Assembly: GCA_020445745.1 (NCBI GenBank) | Contig: JAGRGB010000016.1 | Span: forward strand, 1-57,572 | DNA: 57,572 bases | Reading direction: 5' to 3' | DNA from: Rhodocyclaceae bacterium | GTDB taxonomy: Bacteria > Pseudomonadota > Gammaproteobacteria > Burkholderiales > Rhodocyclaceae | Shown here: piece by piece, positions 42,346-51,124 of the stretch | Layout: every line of letters starts with the position of its first letter | Position numbering within the stretch: position 1 is the stretch's first letter | Notes under the pieces: generated by a model | Databases searched by the model: none | The model's input: only the letters and a program-made list of their open reading frames with translations | What the model was told of the DNA's origin: nothing | Made by a program: the position numbers and the translations under genes

Positions 42346-43598
42346 CGTGTCTGCGTTCCCGGCACAGCGGGCGCAGGCTGCGCCGGCGCCGGGCGGCCGG
42401 CAAGGAGGTCGTGGAGTACGAACTTGTCCGGCTCGACGAAGGCCAATGCGAGGATCAGGCCGGCAACCGCGAGCACGATGTTTCGCGTGGTGTCGCGCAG
42501 GCGCAGCATTTCCATCGAAGCATTGGTCGTGCGTTCCTGCAGCTGCCGTTCGATCATCTCGTCGAGGAGGCTGCGCACGATGGGCAGGCGGATGCCTTCG
42601 AGGTTGGCGGCGAGCAGGTGGCATCTGCCGGGCTTCGGTGCCCAGGGCAGGCGCAGTCGCCGCTCGAGCAGGCGACTGAACGCCGCGTCATGCACTTCCC
42701 GCAGCGTTTCCTCGTAGGCCGCGCCGTACTGCAGGACCGGCACCGCGAGATAGCGCAGCGGCGGGTACTCGGGCAGCAGGTCGTAGCTCGGATAGGCGGC
42801 GGCCTGGCCTTCGGCGTCACCCGCCATTGCGGACGGCGCCTCGCCGCGGCCCGGCGGCAGCGGATTGAACCAGCCGTCGTGACGGCGATGGGTGTCGGCC
42901 GGGTAGGGCGTCGACACCGACACCATGCCGCCCGGTTGCGAGTAGAGGCGGAAGAACCCGGCGGATCCCCACGGCCGGGGCAGCATCGACTTGGCAACGG
43001 CGCTGTCGACGCCGCGTGCATGCTGGTACAGCAGGCGGTAGAGGTTGACGCACATATCCATCGATGGCTCGGTGACGACCTCCGCGTCGTCACAGGCGAG
43101 CGAGCTATAGATGTAGCGCGAGATGCCCAGCGCGTTCTGTCGGCCGCGGGCCACGCCGCAAAGGAGCCGCGAAAGGGCCGCGAGCCCGCCCGGCAGATCT
43201 TGCTCGGCTTCGCTCAGCTGGTAGATGTTCTTCAGGAATTCGGCGAGCGCCTCGATCGCCGGGCACTGGTGATCGTCGAGATCCACACGCAGGCCGGGAA
43301 AACAGAAACTGACGTGCAGGGTCTGCGTGGCCAGCCGCCTGTCGTCGAGCAACACCCAGTCGCTCCACACCTCGCCGAGGGGCCCGTCGGTGATGAACCG
43401 CGAGGTCAAGACATGGCTGACGCGGATGTGCCGGCGATAGAAATCGTTGAACGCGAAGGCCAGCGCGCACCGGTAGGCCCGCTCGACATGGCTCTGCCAG
43501 GCGCTGTCCGAAGCATTGCCGACCGACTGCCGCAGCCGCTCGACGTCGAGCCTGAGGCGGGCGGAACAGAACAAGGCCGAAGCGTATACACGAGTCAT
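42342..43598 (-). CDS. Unknown protein with one C-terminal membrane helix
   Basis: The product from ATG 43598 has 418 residues (a longer start at 43616 is possible). It begins MTRVYASALFCSARLRLD and has no recognised domain. Near residues 375-395 lies a hydrophobic segment (NIVLAVAGLILALAFVEPD), followed by a Pro-rich tail, so it is probably tail-anchored in the inner membrane with a large cytosolic domain. Its stop overlaps the glycosyltransferase start as GTGA, making it the first gene of the trio ending at 40040. Confidence 0.5.
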   Translation of the reverse strand: MTRVYASALFCSARLRLDVERLRQSVGNASDSAWQSHVERAYRCALAFAFNDFYRRHIRVSHVLTSRFITDGPLGEVWSDWVLLDDRRLATQTLHVSFCFPGLRVDLDDHQCPAIEALAEFLKNIYQLSEAEQDLPGGLAALSRLLCGVARGRQNALGISRYIYSSLACDDAEVVTEPSMDMCVNLYRLLYQHARGVDSAVAKSMLPRPWGSAGFFRLYSQPGGMVSVSTPYPADTHRRHDGWFNPLPPGRGEAPSAMAGDAEGQAAAYPSYDLLPEYPPLRYLAVPVLQYGAAYEETLREVHDAAFSRLLERRLRLPWAPKPGRCHLLAANLEGIRLPIVRSLLDEMIERQLQERTTNASMEMLRLRDTTRNIVLAVAGLILALAFVEPDKFVLHDLLAGRPAPAQPAPAVPGTQTR

Positions 43599-43777
43599 GG
43601 GCGATCCCGGCACCACGCGGTGCGGATGCCTTCATCCTATCCCACTCGACGGGCCACGGGCAGCCGCCCGTTCGGTACCACGTGCCACTCACGCGGGTGT
43701 CGAAAAGGCCAGGACGGGGACAGGTCTAGCTTCGTAGCAGCCCTGCGGGGGAAAGGGGACCGCCCGCCCGCGGGGGA

Positions 43778-44674
43778 TCACGCGGCGCCGCGCCGGCGCT
43801 CCCGGTGGTAGGCGCCGGTGCCGCGCTGCAGCACCCGGTCGCCCGCGACTATGTCGCCCGGCTGCAGTTCGGGCTGGCGCCGGATGCGCTCGTAGAGCGG
43901 CGCGAAGTCGGTGCGGTCGAGTGCCAGCAGCTCTTCGAAATCGTCCAGTACGAAGTAGGTCTCCTGGAAATCGTCGATGCGGTATTCGGTGCGCATCACC
44001 CGTTCCAGATCGAAGGCGACATGGTTGGGCGACGGATCGTCGAGGCAGAACAGGCTCTCGGTGTAGGAGGAGGCGATGCCCGCGCCGTAGATGCGCAGGC
44101 CGTCTGGTTGCATTACCAAGCCGAATTCCACCGTATACCAATACACCCGGGCGAGGTGCGGCAGCACGCCGAGGGACAGGGCCCGCAGGCCGCCGGCGCC
44201 GTAGGCCTGGATGTAGTCGGCGATCACCGGGTTCATCAGCATCGGCACGTGGCCGAAGACGTCGTGGAAGACGTCGGGCTCCTCGAGGTAGTCGAGCTGG
44301 TCGGCGCGGCGGATGAAGTTGCCCGCCGGAAAGCGCCGGTTGGCCAGATGCTCGAAGAACACCTCGTCCGGCACCAGCCCCGGCACTGCGACGATCTGCC
44401 AGCCGGTGCGACGCATCATCACCTCCGACAGGCGCCGGAAGTCCGGGATCTGGTCGGCGCCGATCGGCAGCCGGCGCATGCCATCGACGAAGGCATCGCA
44501 GGCGCGGCCGGGCAACAGGCGGGTCTGGCGCTCGAACAGGGTCTTCCAGATGCCGTGCTGCTCGGGCTCGTAGCGTTCCCAGCCCTGGTCGACGGTCCAG
44601 TCGGCGCGGGCCGGGCGGCCGCCCTCGCCAGCGGCGGCGCCGTGCTTGACGGTTCGGGTTTCGGAGGCATTCAT
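43778..44674 (-). CDS. phhA: Phenylalanine 4-monooxygenase
   Basis: This 298-residue iron- and pterin-dependent hydroxylase converts phenylalanine to tyrosine. Iron ligands are the two His in DVFHDVFGHVP and the Glu in YWYTVEFGL. Other blocks include HGIWKTLFERQ, IPDFRRLSEVM, TGWQIVAVPGLVPDEVFF and DDFQETYFVLDDFEEL. It is the bacterial single-domain form without an ACT domain. It lies downstream of hppD and a VOC gene on the same strand, forming the first steps of Phe/Tyr degradation. No pterin carbinolamine dehydratase gene is in the window. Confidence 0.95.
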   Translation of the reverse strand: MNASETRTVKHGAAAGEGGRPARADWTVDQGWERYEPEQHGIWKTLFERQTRLLPGRACDAFVDGMRRLPIGADQIPDFRRLSEVMMRRTGWQIVAVPGLVPDEVFFEHLANRRFPAGNFIRRADQLDYLEEPDVFHDVFGHVPMLMNPVIADYIQAYGAGGLRALSLGVLPHLARVYWYTVEFGLVMQPDGLRIYGAGIASSYTESLFCLDDPSPNHVAFDLERVMRTEYRIDDFQETYFVLDDFEELLALDRTDFAPLYERIRRQPELQPGDIVAGDRVLQRGTGAYHRERRRGAA

Positions 44675-44876
44675 CGCGCGACTCCATCGTCGGCGCGTCC
44701 GGCAGCCAGGCCGTCGGGCACGCCCGCGGCGGGTCGCGCCGGATCACCGGCCAGCCGCCAGCCACGCCGAGGCCACCCGCTCCAAGGAATTCGACCCCGT
44801 GCGGCGAAGATCGTGCCGTCCGCCGGGGCCGGCCGCGGGGAGGCATGCCACGCCGGCCGGCTGTCGCCCGCCGGGC

Positions 44877-45416
44877 TCACGAGCCCAATTCCTTCTCGTG
44901 CAGGAAGGCCGCGTGCCGCGGCGCACGCCGCGTCCGCGACCACTCCTCGAGCATCTCCCACTTGACCGCGTCGAGCCGCTGCAACACGGCTGCCTCGTCG
45001 GGATCCGGGCAGGCCAGCTCGATGCGATGGCCGTTGGGGTCGAAGAAATAGATCGAGTGGAAGGCGCCATGGTCGATCACGCCGAGCACCTCGACGCCGT
45101 GGGCCTCGAGGTGGCTGCGATAGGCCAGCAGGGTGTCCCGGTCCCGGACCCGGAAGGCGATGTGCTGTACCCACTCCGGAGTGTTGGGGTCGCGCCCCAT
45201 CTCGGGCCGGGTCGGCAGCTCGAAGAAGGCCAGCACGTTGCCCCCACCGGCATCGAGGAAGACGTGCATGTAGGGGTCGGGCTCCTTGGTGGACGGCACC
45301 TGGTCCTCGGCGATCGCCAGCACGAACTCCATGTTCAGCATCTCGCGGTACCACTGCACCGTTTCCTTCGCATCGCGGCAGCGGTAAGCGACGTGGTGGA
45401 TGCCGTCGAGCTTCAT
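44877..45416 (-). CDS. VOC-superfamily (glyoxalase/dioxygenase-like) protein
   Basis: The 179-residue protein starts at ATG 45416, overlapping the hppD stop as ATGA. Metal-site candidates are the His pair in GIHHVAY near the start, His in [10 protein letters not shown] and Glu in [12 protein letters not shown], giving the usual vicinal-oxygen-chelate ligand set. The C-terminal helix ([16 protein letters not shown]) is an extension. Strict coupling to hppD suggests a job in tyrosine degradation or detoxification of an intermediate, but the reaction cannot be named. Confidence 0.75.
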   Translation of the reverse strand: MKLDGIHHVAYRCRDAKETVQWYREMLNMEFVLAIAEDQVPSTKEPDPYMHVFLDAGGGNVLAFFELPTRPEMGRDPNTPEWVQHIAFRVRDRDTLLAYRSHLEAHGVEVLGVIDHGAFHSIYFFDPNGHRIELACPDPDEAAVLQRLDAVKWEMLEEWSRTRRAPRHAAFLHEKELGS

Positions 45417-46498
45417 GTCGCGTCCTCCGTGTCGAGCACGCCGCGGCGGATCTGGTCGCGTTCCAGGGATTCGAACAGGGCCTTGAAGTTTCCTTCGCCG
45501 AAGCCCTCGTCGCCCTTTCGCTGGATGAACTCGAAGAACACCGGCCCGAGCAGGCATTCCGAGAAGATCTGCAGCAGCAGGCGCGGGCCGTCGCCAGCGG
45601 AGCTGCCGTCGAGCAGGATGCCGCGGGTCTGCAGCGCGTCGACGGCCTCGCCGTGACCGGGCAGGCGCTCGTCGAGCATTTCGTAGTAAGTGGCGGGCGG
45701 CGGGCTCATCAGCGGCACGCCGTGGCCGCGCAGCCGGTCCACGGTGGTGATCAGGTCGTCGGTGAGCAGCGCGACGTGCTGGATGCCCTCGCCACCGAAG
45801 CGCATCAGGAATTCCTCGATCTGGCCGGTGGTCCGGGACGCCTCCTCGTTCAGCGGGATCCGGATCATGCCGTCGGGCGCCGTCATCGCCTTCGAGCTGA
45901 GGCCGGTGTAGTCGCCCTTGATGTCGAAGTAGCGGATCTCGCGGAAGTTGAACAGGCGTTCGTAGAACGCCGCCCAATGCGCCATGCGGCCGCGATAGAC
46001 GTTGTGGGTCAGGTGGTCGATCACGCGCAGGCCATGGCCGGCCGGATGGCGCGCGACCCCGTCGATGAAGCGAAAGTCGATGTCGTAGATCGAGTCACCG
46101 TCGCCGAAGCGGTCGATCAGGTACAGCGGCGCGCCGCCGATCCCCTTGATCGCCGGCAGGCGCAGTTCCATCGGCCCGGTCGGGATGTCGATCGGCTGGG
46201 CGCCGAGTTCCAGCGCGCGCCGGTAGGCGCGGTGCGAATCGCGCACGCGGAAGGCCATGCCGCAGGCCGACGGTCCGTGCTCGGCGGCAAAGTACGAGGC
46301 CACGCTCTTCGGCTCGCGGTTGATCACGAAGTTGATCTCGCCCTGGCGGTACAGTGTGACGTCCTTCGAGCGATGCTCGGCGACGCGGGCGAAACCCATC
46401 TTCTCGAACAGCGGCTCGAGTACGTTCGGCATCGGCGAGGCGAACTCGACGAACTCGAATCCCGTCAGGCCCATCGGATTGTCAAACTGGTCGGCCAT
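45413..46498 (-). CDS. hppD: 4-hydroxyphenylpyruvate dioxygenase
   Basis: The 361-residue enzyme starts at ATG 46498 with GGGGGAAGGG upstream. It converts 4-hydroxyphenylpyruvate to homogentisate with Fe(II). Ligands are His in [10 protein letters not shown], His in [10 protein letters not shown] and Glu in [14 protein letters not shown]; the last block and [11 protein letters not shown] form the C-terminal HPPD signature. N-terminal VOC half ([10 protein letters not shown]) is degenerate as usual. Neighbours are a VOC protein and phhA. The next steps (hmgA, fah) are not in the window. Confidence 0.93.
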   Translation of the reverse strand: MADQFDNPMGLTGFEFVEFASPMPNVLEPLFEKMGFARVAEHRSKDVTLYRQGEINFVINREPKSVASYFAAEHGPSACGMAFRVRDSHRAYRRALELGAQPIDIPTGPMELRLPAIKGIGGAPLYLIDRFGDGDSIYDIDFRFIDGVARHPAGHGLRVIDHLTHNVYRGRMAHWAAFYERLFNFREIRYFDIKGDYTGLSSKAMTAPDGMIRIPLNEEASRTTGQIEEFLMRFGGEGIQHVALLTDDLITTVDRLRGHGVPLMSPPPATYYEMLDERLPGHGEAVDALQTRGILLDGSSAGDGPRLLLQIFSECLLGPVFFEFIQRKGDEGFGEGNFKALFESLERDQIRRGVLDTEDAT

Positions 46499-46703
46499 CG
46501 CCCTTCCCCCAATGCGATTCGGTTCGGCGTCCATGGCGACGAGGCAGGCCGCGCCGCGCTGTTGGCGGCCACCCGGGCCTGCCGCGGCGCTCTGCGATGG
46601 ATCGACGAAGCCGTTGACGATCAGGCCATCAAGGCCGGCCGTTTGTTCCTGTCGAACGGTCGGCGAGCGTCGTACAGGTCACGATGGCGCGGGCGCCCGG
46701 CCG

Positions 46704-47678
46704 TCAGACGAGGCCGCGCACCTGGGCGAAGAGCCGGGTCAGGCCATGCAGCGCCGCCATGTTCGGCGCCGCAACACCTACCCGGTCGGCGATCTCCAGC
46801 ACCGCACCGAGCATTGCCGCCAGCTCCAGCGGGCGCCCGGCCTCGACGTCCTGCAGCATCGAGGTCTTCATCGCACCCAGTTCACGGGTCACGGCAATGC
46901 GCGCCTGCGGGATCTGCCCGACCCGGCAGCCGATGCGCTCGCCGATCCGCGCCGCCTCGGCCATGATGTCGCAGCAGAAGGCATTGACCAGCGGGTCGTC
47001 GAGGATGCGGTCGGTGGTCGCCCCGGTCAGCGCGGATACCGGGTTCATCGTCATGTTGCCCCACAGCTTGTACCAGATGTCGCGCCGCACCTGATCGGAC
47101 ACTGCGACCTGGAACCCGGCGCCGCGCAGCAGGTCTGCGATCGCCGCGGTGACGCTCGACGACGCGCCGAGCGCCTCACCGATGATCAGCCGATTGCCCA
47201 TCGTCAGCCGGCTGGTGCCGGGCTCCGGCGTGTCGCAGGCGCAATGGACCACGCAGCCCAGCACCTGGCCGGTCGGCAGGCGACGCCGCAGATCGCCGTC
47301 GGGATCGACGCTGCGCAAGGTGGTGCCGGCCAGAGGCCCTTCGGCCCCGTCGAAGAACCACCAGGGCACGCCGTTCATCGCCAGCAGAATCCTCGTATGG
47401 TCCGCGACCAATGGCGCCGCGGCCACCGCGAGTGCCGCCAGCGATGGCTGCTTCACGGCGATAACCAGCAGATCCTGCGGGCCGAGATCGGCGGCCCGGT
47501 CGGTCGCGTCGACGCGCACGGCCCGGCTCCGGCCGTCCTGCTGCAGGCGCAGCCCATGCCGGCGCAAGGCCTCCAGCACAGGACCCCGCGCGATCACCGA
47601 AATCGCGTTGCCGGCCAGCGCCAGCCGCGCGGCGATGACTCCGCCGACCGCGCCGGCGCCGAAGACGCAGATCTTCAA
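46704..47678 (-). CDS. 2-dehydropantoate 2-reductase family protein (TTG start)
   Basis: The 324-residue protein begins MKICVFGAGAVGG, the canonical NADPH-binding N-terminus of the family, at a TTG codon (47678) preceded by AGGGGG. Other family positions include VIAVKQP, LLAMNGVPWW, the KLWGNMTMNPVSALTG block with the catalytic Lys, and TSMLQDVEAGRPLE. It reduces 2-dehydropantoate or a related 2-keto acid. Linkage with aromatic amino acid genes rather than pan genes suggests a paralogue, so panE is not assigned. Confidence 0.85.
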   Translation of the reverse strand: MKICVFGAGAVGGVIAARLALAGNAISVIARGPVLEALRRHGLRLQQDGRSRAVRVDATDRAADLGPQDLLVIAVKQPSLAALAVAAAPLVADHTRILLAMNGVPWWFFDGAEGPLAGTTLRSVDPDGDLRRRLPTGQVLGCVVHCACDTPEPGTSRLTMGNRLIIGEALGASSSVTAAIADLLRGAGFQVAVSDQVRRDIWYKLWGNMTMNPVSALTGATTDRILDDPLVNAFCCDIMAEAARIGERIGCRVGQIPQARIAVTRELGAMKTSMLQDVEAGRPLELAAMLGAVLEIADRVGVAAPNMAALHGLTRLFAQVRGLV

Positions 47679-48129
47679 GGCGGATACCCCCTTGGATGGC
47701 GCCCGCCACGCCCCGGCCGACGCTGCCCCTCGTCACGGCAGCCCGTACCGGCATCGCATCGCGAGGCCGCGGTTATCGTCACGGCCGCCAGCCGACCCTG
47801 CGCTTCGGCGTCCGCAAGCACCGCGCGCAGGTCCTCACCTCCGAAACACCGCCTGAAGGTCACGCCGCCACCTCTGCCATGTCTGCCGTTGCCGGCGCTC
47901 GCCCCATGCCGCGCAAGGCCGCCAACGCCGGCTTCCGAATGTCAGCGTAGCCCATCAGGGCCGCTGCGACCTCTCGGATCGCCGCGTCAGCGTCGGCCGG
48001 GCGCGACCGGAGGGCGCCTGCGGTGGTCGGGCGGCGCTGTCCCGTAATGTAGCAATCGCGCGCAGCAGCCTGTGCCGCAACGCAACAAAAGGCCCTCGGA
48101 GGATCATCCGGCCCAGGCATCCGATCCAT
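47675..48129 (-). CDS. Two tentative small overlapping frames upstream of the reductase gene
   Basis: One minus frame runs 48129-47860 (89 codons) and overlaps a second at 47863-47675 (62 codons) as GTGA; the second overlaps the reductase TTG as TTGA. Parts look protein-like (REVAAALMGYADIRKPAL; FGGEDLRAVLADAEAQGRL), but the ends are Arg/Pro/Gly-rich as in shadow frames. No family was recognised. They could be a degraded single gene, two small coupled genes, or leader sequence. The chain of overlaps is the only positive sign. Confidence 0.22.
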
Positions 48130-48391
48130 GACTCGTCACCCGGGGCACGAATGGTGCACCGCAAGAAACGCCGCGACATACGTGGCCGTGTGGCAATCGG
48201 CGGAGCAGCCGTGGTGCCGCCGGGCAGTGGGCCGACGCGAAGCGGGACCCGATCTTGCGCTTCCCTTCGATGCCGGGATGCGGTCGTTCAGCACCCTGGC
48301 GGCGTTGGCGTTGCCGGCGTGGCGGCCCACCGCGGCAACCCGCGTCGCTTCCCGCCCCCGAATCCGACCCATCGACGACACCAGAAAGGCC

Positions 48392-50380
48392 ATGAGCAAT
48401 CGGGATCTCCCTGCCGAATCCGACGACGACGGCGTGCTCCCGCGGGAGCAGCCGGCGGCGAGCGCGGACCGGCGCGAATCGACGCCGTTGATCGAGGCGT
48501 CCTGGCGGCGCAGCCGCCGGCACGGACTCGAACACGACGCGCCGGGCGCGGTACCCGAAGCCTATTGCCCGGAGGTGCTGGCACAGCTTCGGGCGCGCAA
48601 TGCCTACCTGCTGACCCATGCCCGTGGCGTGGTCCACAACGTGGTCGAGCAGATCAGCGGTTCGGGCAGCATCGCCGGCCTCGCCGACGCCTCGGGGGTG
48701 TTGCTCGAATGCCTCGGCGATGCCGATTTCGGCGCCCGGGCGAGGGACATCGGCCTCGATGCCGGCGCCGACTGGTCGGAGGCTGCCCGTGGCACCAACG
48801 CGATCGGTACGGCGGCGACCACGCGACATGCCGTCGAGGTCACCGGGCGCGATCATTTCCTCGACTGCAACACCTTTCTGACCTGTGCGGCGGCGCCGGT
48901 CTTCGACGCCGAAGGGCGCATCGTCGGCGTGCTGGCGATTGCCGGCGACGCCTGCAACCGCCAGCAGCACACGCCGACACTGGTGGATCTCGCCACCCAA
49001 ATGATCGAGAAACGATTGTTCGAGGCGGATTTCGTGGACAGTTGCCTGCTCGCCTTCCATCCGGCGCCGGCAGGGTTGGGTACGCTGCAGGAGGGCCTGC
49101 TGGCGCTCTCGGCCGACGGTCGCGTGCTGGGCGCCAACCGCAGGGCCCTGGAGATGCTGGCGATCGACGCCGGCCTGCTCGGCCGGCTCGATTTCGACCT
49201 GCTGTTCGTCGAGCCTTTCGATGCATGCCTGGCACAGGCCCACAGCGGGCCGGGGGCTGCCCGGGCGTTGTCGAGCCGACACGGGAAGCGGTACATGTGC
49301 CGGATGACGCCGCCCAGAGGCAGCGTCGAGCCGTTCGCCGGCGCGCTGCCGGCGCAGCTGTCGCGAGGGCAGGCGGGCCGTGGCCGGCCGACCGCGAAGT
49401 CGGCGACGCTGGCCGACTACGCCGACGCCGATCCGGCGCTGGCGGCAACCGCCGAGCGCGCCAGGCGCATCGTCGGCAAGGACATCCCGCTGCTGATCCT
49501 CGGCGAATCCGGAGTCGGCAAGGAACACTTCGCCCAGGCCTTCCACGCCAGCGGGCCGCGCCGCGACAAGGCCTTCGTGGCGCTGAACTGCGCCGCGATG
49601 CCCGAGGGACTGATCGAATCCGAGCTGTTCGGCTACACCGGCGGTGCGTTCACCGGTGCGCGCCGGGAGGGCAGCCGTGGTCGCATCCAGCAGGCCTGCG
49701 GCGGAACCTTGTTCCTCGACGAGATCGGCGACATGGCCCTCGGCCTGCAGGCCCGCCTGCTGCGGGTGCTGCAGGAGAGGATGGTCACGCCGCTGGGCAC
49801 TGCGGAGCCGGTGGCGGTGGACATCTCGCTGGTGTGCGCGACCCATCGCGACCTGCCCGACGCTGTGCGCAGCGGCCGCTTCCGCCAGGACCTGTATTTC
49901 CGCATCAACGGGCTCACGGTGACCCTGCCGCCGCTGCGCGAGCGTCGCGACCTGCGTGAACTGGTGCTGGCGATCGTCGATGCCGAGCGCGAGCCGGCGC
50001 GCAGCGCCCGTGTCTCGGAAGAGGTCTTCGGGCTGCTCGCCGACCACGACTGGCCCGGCAACATCCGCGAACTGCAGAACGTCGTGCGCGTCGCGCTGGC
50101 GCTGCAGGGCGACGACGAGGCGATCATCACCGTCCACCACCTGCCCGAGGACTTCCCCGGCGCGCTCCCTGGCGCGCTCCCTGGCGCCGGCGCCGCGACG
50201 AACCGGCCGCCGCCGGGCGAAGACGCCGATGGCGATGGTTCGCTGGCGGCCGTCGAACGGCGCGCGATCGAACGGCTGCTGTCCGAATTCGGCGGCAACG
50301 TCTCCGCCGCCGCCCGCCACCTCGGGGTCAGCCGCAACACCCTCTATCGCAAGCTCGGCCGCGGCAGCAATCGGCGCTGA
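48392..50380 (+). CDS. AcoR-like sigma-54-dependent activator
   Basis: The 662-residue regulator starts at ATG 48392; the frame open to 48128 has no support. N-terminal about 1-220 is a GAF-type sensor (SGSGSIAGLADASGVLLE, GTNAIGTAATTRH, AAPVFDAEGRIVGVLAIAG). The AAA+ domain follows (Walker A GESGVGKE, ELFGYTGGAFTGA sigma-54 contact loop, GTLFLDEIGDM Walker B). A Fis-type HTH closes the chain (NVSAAARHLGVSRNTLYRKL). It is divergent from the reductase and aromatic amino acid genes and may control them; no clear -24/-12 promoter was recognised. A 12-bp tandem repeat near 50160-50186 encodes GALPGALPG in the linker. Confidence 0.9.
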   Translation: MSNRDLPAESDDDGVLPREQPAASADRRESTPLIEASWRRSRRHGLEHDAPGAVPEAYCPEVLAQLRARNAYLLTHARGVVHNVVEQISGSGSIAGLADASGVLLECLGDADFGARARDIGLDAGADWSEAARGTNAIGTAATTRHAVEVTGRDHFLDCNTFLTCAAAPVFDAEGRIVGVLAIAGDACNRQQHTPTLVDLATQMIEKRLFEADFVDSCLLAFHPAPAGLGTLQEGLLALSADGRVLGANRRALEMLAIDAGLLGRLDFDLLFVEPFDACLAQAHSGPGAARALSSRHGKRYMCRMTPPRGSVEPFAGALPAQLSRGQAGRGRPTAKSATLADYADADPALAATAERARRIVGKDIPLLILGESGVGKEHFAQAFHASGPRRDKAFVALNCAAMPEGLIESELFGYTGGAFTGARREGSRGRIQQACGGTLFLDEIGDMALGLQARLLRVLQERMVTPLGTAEPVAVDISLVCATHRDLPDAVRSGRFRQDLYFRINGLTVTLPPLRERRDLRELVLAIVDAEREPARSARVSEEVFGLLADHDWPGNIRELQNVVRVALALQGDDEAIITVHHLPEDFPGALPGALPGAGAATNRPPPGEDADGDGSLAAVERRAIERLLSEFGGNVSAAARHLGVSRNTLYRKLGRGSNRR

Positions 50381-50410
50381 GGCGGCGCCCGGGCCGCAGC
50401 TGCCACCGGG

Positions 50411-51055
50411 CTAGGCGAGCTGCGTCGACGCGACATCGAGCATCGCCAGCAGCCCGTTGGCCTTGTTCAGCAGCTCGCGGCGGTGCGAGAGGCCATTCAC
50501 CCCGCCGTTGATGCGCTTGGTCAGCAGCACCACGTCGTCCCGGTCGGCGATCGCGTTGAGCTTGTTGCGGTCCCAGAAGTAGACCGCCGAATGGACCGCG
50601 TAGTCGGTGGACACGATGTCAGGTTCGCTCAGCACGCGCTCGTCGCCGATCCATTCGGCGAATGCCTGGTAGTTGTCCTTGCCGGTCAGCTGGATCAGCC
50701 CGCGGCCACGGTAGCGCCAGCCGTCGCCGCTCGACTCGGCGCCGTTGCCCAGCCTGTTTGCATAGACGCGGTTGGCGATCCTTTCCGGCTGGCGGGCGTA
50801 GGCGGCGGCCTCGTCGTCGCTCTTGAAGTACTTGCCGAAGACCGCCCGCAGCGCCTTCGCCGAGTAGTTCAGGTTTTCGACGTCGTAGCGCATCAGTCCG
50901 GATTCATGCAGTACCTGGGAGAAGAAATGCGCCAGGCGTAGGCGCGAATCGGCGATGCCGTAGCGGGGCAGGGTGGCTTCGAGGTCCTCGATGTACTGGT
51001 TGGCATCGTCGGAAGCGACGCCCATCTCCATCAGCATCTCGACATGGGTCTTCAT
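50411..51055 (-). CDS. GH19-type chitinase/endolysin
   Basis: The 214-residue protein starts at ATG 51055 with AGGAGAG upstream. It resembles phage-style GH19 lysozymes: LAHFFSQVLHESG with the likely general acid Glu51, then NRLGNGAESSGDGWRYRGR, GLIQLTGKDNY and YFWDRNKLN. No signal peptide is visible. It lies 69 bp downstream of the CHAT megaprotein on the same strand, so it may share its transcript. It probably cleaves peptidoglycan or chitin; without a holin or export signal its route to the substrate is unclear. Confidence 0.8.
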   Translation of the reverse strand: MKTHVEMLMEMGVASDDANQYIEDLEATLPRYGIADSRLRLAHFFSQVLHESGLMRYDVENLNYSAKALRAVFGKYFKSDDEAAAYARQPERIANRVYANRLGNGAESSGDGWRYRGRGLIQLTGKDNYQAFAEWIGDERVLSEPDIVSTDYAVHSAVYFWDRNKLNAIADRDDVVLLTKRINGGVNGLSHRRELLNKANGLLAMLDVASTQLA

Positions 51056-51124
51056 CAATGTCTCTCCTGTCGGGTTCCATGATTCGGGCAGGCGGTGATG
51101 CCGGGCCCGCCTTCGCACGCCGCT

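Noticed and set aside
48128-48391. Extended N-terminus for the sigma-54 activator
   Set aside because: The extra 88 codons are Arg/Trp/Cys-rich without family similarity; ATG 48392 begins the recognisable regulator.
50155-50190. 12-bp tandem repeat that could be a VNTR or mobile-element trace
   Set aside because: It lies in frame in the activator's linker and simply encodes a short GALP repeat.
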